Source: Streptomyces sp. NBC_00708
GTDB lineage: Bacteria; Actinomycetota; Actinomycetes; Streptomycetales; Streptomycetaceae
Length of the DNA stretch: 64,000 nt
NCBI GenBank assembly: GCA_036226585.1
Contig: CP108997.1
Span: 6,076,001 to 6,140,000, forward strand
Direction: 5' to 3'
Part shown: one piece after another, positions 41,618 through 48,818 of the stretch
How positions within the stretch are numbered: position 1 is the stretch's first letter
Layout of the letters: each line of letters begins with the position of its first letter
Made by a program: the position numbers and the translations under genes
Notes under the pieces: model-generated
Seen by the model: only the letters and a program-made list of their open reading frames with translations
Database searches by the model: none
What the model was told of the DNA's origin: nothing

Positions 41618-42825
41618 GCACGTCCCCGGCCGGCATCCAGGACCTCCGGGCCGCGAAGGCGGCCCCCGGGGTCCTGGAGTCACGTCTGACGCCCGGCACG
41701 AGCCGGGAGACGTTCGCCCATGACATCTGGGCCCGCACGGCCCTGCTCACCCGCCGGGCCGGCGACTTCTCCGACCTCTTCTCGTCCGGCGCCGTCGACG
41801 AACTCGTCTCGCGGCGCGGACTGCGTACGCCGTTTCTGAGGGTCGCGAAGGACGGTGCGACGCTGCCCGAGGCCTCGTTCACCTCGCCGGCCGGGGTGGG
41901 CGCCACCATCGCCGACCAGGCCGACGACACCGCGCTGTGGCGGGAGTTCGCCGACGGCGCCACCCTCGTCCTGCAGGCGCTGCACCGCACCTGGGCCCCT
42001 GTGGGCGACTTCACCGCCGCGCTCGCCGCCGAACTGGGCCACCCGGTGCAGGCCAACGCCTACGTCACCCCGCCGCAGAACCGGGGCTTCGACGCCCACT
42101 ACGACGTCCACGACGTCTTCGTGCTCCAGATCGAGGGCACCAAGCGCTGGATCGTCCACCCGCCCGTGCACCCCGACCCCCTGCGCGACCAGCCCTGGAC
42201 CGACCGCCGCCGGACTGTCACCGAGGCCGCCCGGGGCGAGCCGTATCTCGACACCGTGCTGGCACCGGGCGACGTCCTCTACCTGCCGCGCGGCTGGCTC
42301 CACGCCGCCGAGGCGCAGGGCGAGGTCTCGGTCCACCTGACGCTCGGCGTGCACGCCTGGACCCGGTACGCCCTGGCCGAACAGCTCATGCGCGCCGCAC
42401 TGGCGGACCTGCGCGAGGACCCCTGGATGCGCGGCTCCCTCCCACTCGGCGTGACCGGCCCCGACGAGGAGGCCGCCCCGGTCCGCGAACGCCTGCGCGC
42501 GGCCCTCGCCGCGGCCGACCCCGCGCCGCACTTCCACCGCACCCGGCGCGCCCAGGCCCGCCCCGCACCGCTCGGCCCGCTGGCCCAGCTCGCCGCCGTG
42601 GACGGGCTCGGCCCCGGCACCCCGGTCCGGCTGCGGGACGCGCTGGAGGCCCGCCTCGAAGGCCGCCGCCTGGTCACCCGGGTGGGCTGGCTCGACTTCC
42701 CGGACGCGGACCTGCCGGCCCTGGACCGCCTGCTCGCCGGCCAGGTGCGCACCGCCGGTGACCTCGGCCTCGCCTGCGCGGGGAGGCTGCTGCGCGCGGG
42801 CGTCCTCGTCCCGGCGGCGCAGTGA
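41614..42825 (+). CDS. JmjC/cupin ribosomal-oxygenase-like 2OG-Fe(II) hydroxylase
   Basis: The 403-aa protein starts with TTG overlapping the peptide stop. It resembles the YcfD/MINA53/NO66 ribosomal-oxygenase family, which hydroxylates Arg or His side chains with 2-oxoglutarate. The iron triad is intact: HYD (residues about 161-163, in FDAHYDVHDVFVLQIEG) and the distal His in YLPRGWLHAAEAQGE (near residue 230). KRWIVHPP is the family strand. The C-terminal winged-helix-like part matches ROX dimer/winged regions. It is coupled on both sides, to the repeat peptide and to the Suc/ferredoxin-like gene, so its substrate is probably that peptide. Confidence 0.88.
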   Translation: MSTSPAGIQDLRAAKAAPGVLESRLTPGTSRETFAHDIWARTALLTRRAGDFSDLFSSGAVDELVSRRGLRTPFLRVAKDGATLPEASFTSPAGVGATIADQADDTALWREFADGATLVLQALHRTWAPVGDFTAALAAELGHPVQANAYVTPPQNRGFDAHYDVHDVFVLQIEGTKRWIVHPPVHPDPLRDQPWTDRRRTVTEAARGEPYLDTVLAPGDVLYLPRGWLHAAEAQGEVSVHLTLGVHAWTRYALAEQLMRAALADLREDPWMRGSLPLGVTGPDEEAAPVRERLRAALAAADPAPHFHRTRRAQARPAPLGPLAQLAAVDGLGPGTPVRLRDALEARLEGRRLVTRVGWLDFPDADLPALDRLLAGQVRTAGDLGLACAGRLLRAGVLVPAAQ

Positions 42826-43727
42826 GGACGGAACGCTTCTTCTGCGCCGACGCGGCACGGGCCCGCGGTGACGCGCTCCCGGGCACGGCGCCGTACGGCC
42901 TCGTCTGGGTGCTCGTCGAGTACCACGCGCCGTGGCCGGCCAACGGCTACGACGGTCTCGCGCTCGACCCCGGCGCCAAGGCCCTCCTCTTCGAGGCGGC
43001 CCGCGCGGTCCGCGCCCGCATCCTCCTGATCAGACGCCACGGCCGCCGCGCGGGGGACGCCGGCCCCCGGCGCTGGGCCGTACTGCGGTACGACGCCACC
43101 GGCGCCCACCGCCAGCAGTGGGGCACCTGGGAGCGCGACGAGGACCTGGCCAGGATCGCCGACGTACTCGGGGCGCCCGGGGAGCCGGGGGAGACGGGCC
43201 TCCCGCCGGTCGTCCTCGTCTGTACCCACGGCCGGCACGACACCTGCTGCGCCCTGCGCGGGCGTCCGGTGGCCGGCGCGCTGAGCGAGCGGTGGCCGGA
43301 CCTGGTGTGGGAGTGCACGCATGTGGGCGGCGACCGCTTCGCCGCCAATGTGCTGGTCGCGCCCGACGGCGTCTACTACGGCGGCCTGGATGCCGCTTCG
43401 TCCGTCGCCGTCGTCGAACAGCACCTCGCGGGGCGCGTCGACGCCGAGCACCTGCGCGGTTACACCGACCTCTTCCCGGCCCAGCAGGCGGCCCTCGCCG
43501 CCGTACTCGCCCGCTACGGCCCGGCCGCCCGCCACGCCTACACGGTCACCGGCACCACCCGCGCGGGCCCCCACTGGCTGATCCGCCTCACCGGCCCCGC
43601 CCCGAGCACGACGGCGTACGACGTGGAGGTCACCGCCCACCGCACCCCACCCCGCCAACTCACCTGCAACGGCCCGGCGACGAGCGCGGCCATGCTCCAC
43701 GAGGTGACGTCGATCCGAGTCGGCTGA
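42822..43727 (+). CDS. Sucrase/ferredoxin-like (thioredoxin-fold) protein
   Basis: The 301-aa protein starts with GTG overlapping the oxygenase stop (GTGA). It carries the Suc_Fer-like pattern: CTHGRHDTCCALRGRPV, WECTHVGGDRFAANVLV and GVYYGGLD. The first two motifs (CTH...CC and CTHVGG) are the likely 2Fe-2S ligands, as in Apd1-type proteins. It could supply electrons or sense redox state for the cassette. The N-terminus begins with CADAARARGDALPGTAPYG. It ends before the convergent mcrC gene. Confidence 0.8.
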   Translation: MRTERFFCADAARARGDALPGTAPYGLVWVLVEYHAPWPANGYDGLALDPGAKALLFEAARAVRARILLIRRHGRRAGDAGPRRWAVLRYDATGAHRQQWGTWERDEDLARIADVLGAPGEPGETGLPPVVLVCTHGRHDTCCALRGRPVAGALSERWPDLVWECTHVGGDRFAANVLVAPDGVYYGGLDAASSVAVVEQHLAGRVDAEHLRGYTDLFPAQQAALAAVLARYGPAARHAYTVTGTTRAGPHWLIRLTGPAPSTTAYDVEVTAHRTPPRQLTCNGPATSAAMLHEVTSIRVG

Positions 43728-43818
43728 AGGACCCGCGGAGGGCCCTGCGGGCCCGGCCTTGCGCGGCACGGCACGACCCGCCCCTGTGCGAAGCGGCACG
43801 GAGCGTGCACCGGGCAGA

Positions 43819-45165
43819 TCACTGCGGAGAGTGGCCGGCCACCAGACGGGCGGACAGGTCCCCGAACCAGGCCAGCAGTTCGGACGGCTCACGGTCCAGG
43901 TCCACGACGTGCTGGTGCAGTCGCACCCCGCTGCGGTCGCCCGGCCTACGGCTGCCGCGGACCTCGTGGATCCGCTCCCCGTGCTGTCCGGCGGCGTAGA
44001 CGAGATGCCCTTCGCCCAGACCGAGCACGGTGCAGTAGGCGAGCATCTGGTAGAGGTCCGCGCTGGGGTACGCCCCGGCTTTCTCGGCCTTGTACTTGGC
44101 GTCGACGACCGCGACCGGAGTACGTCCGTCCGGCTGGTGGACGACCAGGTCCGGGCGCATCCGGATGCTGTGGGCAGTGTCGAGGTGATGCGGGTCCTGC
44201 AACCGGCCGATGAGCCCGTGTTCACGCAGGGCCTCCCGCAGGGCTCCGGTGATGAAGTCCTCGAAGAGGACGTTCATGTCGAAGAGGAAGCCATGCAGGG
44301 GGAGTTCGCCGGGCCGGTGCTCGGGTGACGTGCCGCGGAGCACTGCCTCGGACAGCTGCAGCGCCGGCCGGTAGCGGGCATTGAGCCGGGACGGTGTCCA
44401 CCCGGGCAGGCCCCGCCCTCGGACGAGCGGCGCGGCGTCGGCGAGCCGTACCCGTTGGTGGTGCAGGCGCCGTCGCACGTCACCGGGAACATCGGGAAGC
44501 CGTAGCAGCGCCTCGCAGGCCGCCCGCAGGATCCGGTTCTCGGGGATGTCCGAGGTGTACGCGTCGTAGGCGATCTCGACCGGCGGGGTCCGGCCGAAGT
44601 GCCGCCGGATCTGCTCTGCCTCGCGCACCCGCCCGCGCAGGACGAGCGCCGACTCCGCGACCCGCTGGTAGCCCTGGAGAACCCCCTGGCGCAAGGCATG
44701 GTCGATCTGCCGTTCCACGGCGTACGCGAGTGCGGGCACGACCTCCTCGTGGACGCCGACATCGACGGTGCCGTCGCGCCCCTGCCGCCAGGCCCGGGCG
44801 GGATCGAGGCTGAAGCCGAGGAGGAAGAACAGGCGGCGGACAGGGGTTTTCGGCATGATACGCAGGGTGAGCGCCTCGCGTGTCCGGAGGGCCGGGGCGC
44901 CGCCCGGGGTGGGGGCGGTGGGCAGCGGCACGCGGACGGCTCCGACGCGGCTTCCTGCCCGCAGAAGCCAGTGGCCGGGACGTTCGGGGTCAGGGGTGGC
45001 TGACTCCAGCACGCCGGAGGCGGCCAGCGCGCGACCGGCGGCGGTGTCGAGCGGGACGGAGCGGGCCGGGGCATGCTCCCGCAGCGTGATCGCAGGTTCC
45101 GCGCCGTGACCCCGGGGTGGCGTGACCGGCGACGCGGCGGGGCGCCCGTTCCGCGGTGTGCTCAC
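43819..45165 (-). CDS. mcrC: McrC-type nuclease subunit of McrBC restriction
   Basis: The protein has 448 aa from the GTG at 45165, which overlaps the mcrB stop by 4 bp. It shows the McrC pattern, with VEIAYDAYTSDIPENRILRA in the middle. The PD-(D/E)xK nuclease is in the C-terminal third: FDMNVLFEDFITGALREAL, then RPDLVV (PD near residue 339) and VAVVDAKYK (D-x-K near residue 355). It partners the McrB GTPase to cleave modified (typically methylated) DNA. An in-frame extension upstream of 45165 lacks a ribosome site. Confidence 0.9.
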   Translation of the reverse strand: MSTPRNGRPAASPVTPPRGHGAEPAITLREHAPARSVPLDTAAGRALAASGVLESATPDPERPGHWLLRAGSRVGAVRVPLPTAPTPGGAPALRTREALTLRIMPKTPVRRLFFLLGFSLDPARAWRQGRDGTVDVGVHEEVVPALAYAVERQIDHALRQGVLQGYQRVAESALVLRGRVREAEQIRRHFGRTPPVEIAYDAYTSDIPENRILRAACEALLRLPDVPGDVRRRLHHQRVRLADAAPLVRGRGLPGWTPSRLNARYRPALQLSEAVLRGTSPEHRPGELPLHGFLFDMNVLFEDFITGALREALREHGLIGRLQDPHHLDTAHSIRMRPDLVVHQPDGRTPVAVVDAKYKAEKAGAYPSADLYQMLAYCTVLGLGEGHLVYAAGQHGERIHEVRGSRRPGDRSGVRLHQHVVDLDREPSELLAWFGDLSARLVAGHSPQ

Positions 45166-46931
45166 CCTTGCGCTTCCCGCAGAGCGTCGAGCCCGTAGCA
45201 GTGCTCGATGTCGATACCCTCGCCGAAGTGGTACTCGCTCAGCAGCGGAAGGATCTTCGTCCGCCACGTACGGTCGAGGCCGCCGGGTCGATGGGCCCCG
45301 GGCTTCATCAGGTACGAGGGGCCGATGGCGAAGTCCGGGTCGTTCAGTCGGCCGTTCAGCGCGTCGAGGAGGCGGGCGGGCTCGTCGTCCCTGCCCTCGC
45401 GCTCCAGCCAACGAGCCAGCAGGCCCCGCGTCGGCTCGGAGCGGGGGGAAAGCTCCACGAAGGCGAACCGGCGGCGCATCGCGGCATCGACGAGAGCGAT
45501 GGAACGGTCGGCGGTGTTCATGGTGCCGATCACGAACAGGTTCGGCGGCAGGGCGAAGTCGTCCCCGGAATAGGTGAGGCGGACGGTCTTTTTGCGGTAC
45601 TCCAGCAGGAAGTACAGCTCCCCGAACACCTTGGCCAGATTGGCGCGGTTGATCTCATCAATGATCAGAAAGTGCGGGATGTGCTTGTTGCCGTCGCGCG
45701 ACGCGAGGTCGGCGAGCTCGCGTAGCGGGCCGGCGTTCAGCCGGAACGCGACCTCGCGGGTCTCCGGATCCTCGACGGGCCGGAATCCCTCGAAGAAGTC
45801 CTCGTAGGCGTACGACGGGTGGAACTGCACCAGCTTGACCTGTTCGGCGCCACCTCCGAAGTGCTCGGCGAGTTTCATCGCCAGGTAGGTCTTGCCGGTT
45901 CCGGGCGGCCCGTAGAACACCAACTGGCGTTCATCCCAGAGTAGTTCCCGGATCTCGTCGAGCCAGGACCGGTCGTGGACCAGGAGTTCAGAGGCGAGAG
46001 CGTCCGTGACGGGGGCGAGTTCCAGTTCCTTCGTCCGCGCCGGGGGTACTTCCTCGTCCGTGACGGGGGCGGGGGCGCCGAGCGCGGTCAGGGCATCCGC
46101 GACCGACGTGAGATCCACGACGTCGTGCTGCACGGAGAGCTTCTGCTGAAGGTCTTCGGGCAGTTCGTCGTACGGATGTGCCTGGGACTGCCACGAGACG
46201 GCGCGGCGCAGGTTGGTCAGCCCGCCGGGGGAGTCGGTCTGCTGGGCCTCGCCGGCGATCTGCCCGAGATGCAGCTGCCCCTCGGACAAGGTGGCGACGG
46301 TGTCCCCGACGCGCATCTGCGTCAGGAAGGCGTGCAGGTCGTCGACGAGGCCGCGCTTCTGACTGTAGGAGGCGGTGCCTTCGTAGCCGTCCTCGACGTA
46401 GCGGCGCAGGCCGCTCTTCGTCGGGTCCGGCTCGTCCAGTGGCGGCAGATGGGCGCCGGACAGTGAGACGAGTCCTTCGCTCAGCCACATCCGGTGCACG
46501 AGATCCCTGCCGGACACGTTGGAACCGCGCACCAGCCAGGACTTGCGCGGCGCACGCCAGCTCGGAGTGAGGTAGTCCGAGAGCGGATGCCCGGAGGCGT
46601 CCCGCCATGCCTCCGGCCCGCTCACGCCGTAGCCGATGACGAGCGAGGCCGCGGCGGAGGCGGAGTTGCACTCGATGTCCCGCGCCGCCACCCAGTACCG
46701 GCTTCCCCCGTCGGGGGCGTTGGCGAGGGAACCGTCCGCACGGAGCGCGGCCCGCTGCCGGCGCGTGTGGTCGCTCAGGCCGGGCCACTCGGTGGCGCTG
46801 ACGGACGACCCTTGACGTACCAGGAACCTGAGAGAACCGTTGTTCCCGGATTCGGTGCACAGACATCCGTGCGCGGTGGGACCGTCACCAGGAAGCCGGA
46901 GACGGAACTCGGGGTAGTCCGGGTGTTTCAT
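45162..46931 (-). CDS. mcrB: McrB-type AAA+ GTPase of type IV restriction
   Basis: The protein has 589 aa from the ATG at 46931. Residues about 1-330 are the variable specificity part and lack a domain I recognise. The AAA+ part has Walker A FYGPPGTGKTYLAM (near 344), Walker B IIDEINRANLAKVFGELYFL (near 426), and MNTADRSIALVDAAMRRRF, the McrB-specific motif. McrB binds GTP, translocates on DNA and recruits McrC. The N-terminal part is less GC-rich than neighbours, as expected for a mobile specificity module. The upstream 500 bp hold remnants of other genes. Confidence 0.9.
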   Translation of the reverse strand: MKHPDYPEFRLRLPGDGPTAHGCLCTESGNNGSLRFLVRQGSSVSATEWPGLSDHTRRQRAALRADGSLANAPDGGSRYWVAARDIECNSASAAASLVIGYGVSGPEAWRDASGHPLSDYLTPSWRAPRKSWLVRGSNVSGRDLVHRMWLSEGLVSLSGAHLPPLDEPDPTKSGLRRYVEDGYEGTASYSQKRGLVDDLHAFLTQMRVGDTVATLSEGQLHLGQIAGEAQQTDSPGGLTNLRRAVSWQSQAHPYDELPEDLQQKLSVQHDVVDLTSVADALTALGAPAPVTDEEVPPARTKELELAPVTDALASELLVHDRSWLDEIRELLWDERQLVFYGPPGTGKTYLAMKLAEHFGGGAEQVKLVQFHPSYAYEDFFEGFRPVEDPETREVAFRLNAGPLRELADLASRDGNKHIPHFLIIDEINRANLAKVFGELYFLLEYRKKTVRLTYSGDDFALPPNLFVIGTMNTADRSIALVDAAMRRRFAFVELSPRSEPTRGLLARWLEREGRDDEPARLLDALNGRLNDPDFAIGPSYLMKPGAHRPGGLDRTWRTKILPLLSEYHFGEGIDIEHCYGLDALREAQG

Positions 46932-46999
46932 GGAGAGCGGCCTTCCGTGCGGAGGGGCGGGCACGGCAGCAGTGTATCTGTTGACGCTGTACACAAGTC

Positions 47000-47289
47000 G
47001 CGTCCCCCTCGCGACCTCGCGAGCCGAGACTCTGCGTGACCGGTACCGCCGTCGGCTGCCCAATCGCCTGGACGAGCTCGACGGTCCTGCCCACGGGACT
47101 GTCGACCTGCCACTGCATGTTGTCTGGTCCGGCCGCACGAACTACACCCTGGACCGCCCCAAGTCGTGTATGACCCCGGTCGCCGAACAGGCAGCCCATG
47201 TAAGGGACTCGAAGGACCTCGTCCGCCCGGCCTTCGCGGTGGGGCGCGAGGGCCGGGGCGAGTTCGTCAGGTTCGCGGCGGGAGCGTGA
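47000..47289 (+). pseudogene. Chimeric remnant of two regulatory-type genes (DUF397 tail)
   Basis: The frame first encodes RYRRRLPNRLDELDGPAHGT and VDLPLHVVWSGRT. This pattern belongs to a small Streptomyces family, usually of about 120 aa, that lies beside XRE/DUF397 pairs. After position 47170 the frame becomes AAHVRDSKDLVRPAFAVG, the C-terminal half of a DUF397 protein. Neither has its other half, so a deletion fused two neighbouring genes. The short segment downstream (47290-47412) holds nothing I can support. It marks an indel at the edge of the defence island. Confidence 0.6.
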
Positions 47290-47412
47290 GCGTGCCGTGC
47301 GGCGCCGAGGTGCCCGCCTGCGGGGCCCTCATGGGGACGCCGGGCGCGTGACCTTGCCGGCCGGGCCCGTTTCCGGTGGTGGGGACGGCCCCGGCGCCAG
47401 ACGCGCCGCGTC

Positions 47413-48144
47413 TCAGTCGTGCGCGTTCTCGGCCTGGGGCGGAGCGTCGTCCGCCTGCCGTGACCACGATGTCGGGGGCGGGCCGAACGCGCGCCGGGCG
47501 GCCCTCACCGACAGGGTGGCGACTGCGGCATTGGCACCACCACCGATCACCGCGCCGATGCCGAAGGGGACCACGCGACCGAGCACGATGATGCCCTGCT
47601 TCGTTCCGTACTTCGTGATGAAGTTCCGCCCAAGGACCTTGTTGATCTGACGGAGTGTCTGCGCGGGGACCGAGGCGACGACCTGACGCCCCCAGTGCTG
47701 CCCCGTGCGTTCGGCGATCTTGCCGATGGTGGCGGAGCCGGATTTGCCGAGCAGGATCCCCATCACGATGGTTCGGCGCCGTTCCAGCTCGTCCAGGGGG
47801 ATTCCGTGGACCTCGGCGACCGAGAGCGCGAAGAGGACGCTCATCTCGAGGGAGGAAAGGGCCTCGCCCGCAGACAACGCGAGCGCGACCGCTGTGCCGA
47901 CGCCGGGCGCGGCCGCACTCCCTCCGACCGCTGCGCCCGTCCCGGAGAGGGCGCTCACGTAGAGCCGCTCCAGATTGCGGATCACCTCGGCCGGCGAAGC
48001 GTCCGGGTTCCGCTGGCGGGCCCGGGCGATGTTCTTCCGCACCAAGGGGCTCTGGATGGCGAGCGCCTTGTCCAGAAGCTCGAGGGCGCGTCCTCCGGAT
48101 ATGTTCTCTTCCGGCGTCGGCTCATCGGCGGTACCTGCTGTCAT
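47413..48144 (-). CDS. Hypothetical membrane-associated protein, 243 aa
   Basis: Two Gly/Ala-rich hydrophobic regions (about 75-105 and 195-225) suggest membrane-inserting helices. The middle (LDELERRRTIVMGILLGKSG) is amphipathic. There is some resemblance to EcsC-type proteins, but this is weak. It ends with a polar tail. The ATG overlaps the stop of the preceding 201-aa gene by 4 bp, so it is the last gene of the methylase operon and a candidate accessory or effector component. Confidence 0.7.
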   Translation of the reverse strand: MTAGTADEPTPEENISGGRALELLDKALAIQSPLVRKNIARARQRNPDASPAEVIRNLERLYVSALSGTGAAVGGSAAAPGVGTAVALALSAGEALSSLEMSVLFALSVAEVHGIPLDELERRRTIVMGILLGKSGSATIGKIAERTGQHWGRQVVASVPAQTLRQINKVLGRNFITKYGTKQGIIVLGRVVPFGIGAVIGGGANAAVATLSVRAARRAFGPPPTSWSRQADDAPPQAENAHD

Positions 48145-48746
48145 GTGAGGAACTCCTTGGGCTCGTGTTGACCGGCTTGTGCTGTGCGCGATGCCGCAGC
48201 GGATCGCGGGCCGGGCTGATCGACGGGGCCGTATCCGAGCGAGGCGCGATTGATGAGCCGGTCGCCGAGTTCGCCTACGGGCTTGGGCGTGGACGCGGAC
48301 TCGGGCTTCCGTCCCGCTCCCTTGCTCGCGGGTCTCTTCTTGGCAGAGGTCTTCGGGGCGGGCTTTTTGCCGCCGGCACGCTGCGGCGGGACCACTTTGG
48401 CCCGGCGGGCGCTCTGCGCGGCCGGCGTGTTGCGCGCCGCGTACTTCTTGCGGAGCGCCGCGAGCCTCTCGCGTTCCTGGGGAGCGATGTGGGCGGGGAG
48501 GGCATGCGTGATCGCCCGGGCCCGGCTGAGTGCGTAACGCGCCTCGTGCCAGCGCTTCTTCTCGATGGCCGAGCGGAGCGCCTCGATGGTCTGCTGCAGC
48601 GCCTTGATCTTCGCGGGCTGCCGCCTGGGTAGGGAGGACTCGGCGCCGCTGCTTCGCTTCTGGCCGGCGGCACGGGTGCCCCAGTCGGTACCCGAGGACA
48701 GGACGACGATCGCGCGAGGGTTGCTGGACTGGTTCAGGCGTACCAC
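48141..48746 (-). CDS. Hypothetical basic protein, 201 aa
   Basis: Residues 45-100 are helical and probably coiled coil (KIKALQQTIEALRSAIEKKR, LAALRKKYAARN). Residues 105-150 are a Lys/Pro/Ala-rich segment (KKPAPKTSAKKRPASKG) like nucleic-acid-binding tails. There is no known domain. GTG start; the gene is 73 bp downstream of the methylase gene and coupled to the 243-aa gene. Its location in the defence operon suggests an accessory DNA-associated part. Confidence 0.65.
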   Translation of the reverse strand: MVRLNQSSNPRAIVVLSSGTDWGTRAAGQKRSSGAESSLPRRQPAKIKALQQTIEALRSAIEKKRWHEARYALSRARAITHALPAHIAPQERERLAALRKKYAARNTPAAQSARRAKVVPPQRAGGKKPAPKTSAKKRPASKGAGRKPESASTPKPVGELGDRLINRASLGYGPVDQPGPRSAAASRTAQAGQHEPKEFLT

Positions 48747-48818
48747 GTGTCTCGGTTCCTTGGGCGAGGGTCGGGCACCCCCGGGATGGCCACGGGCGTG
48801 GTCACCCCGGGGGATCGG

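Noticed and set aside
43816..45411. McrC start upstream of 45165
   Set aside because: The added residues are Arg/Pro-rich and lie inside mcrB. The GTG at 45165 gives the usual 4-bp overlap.
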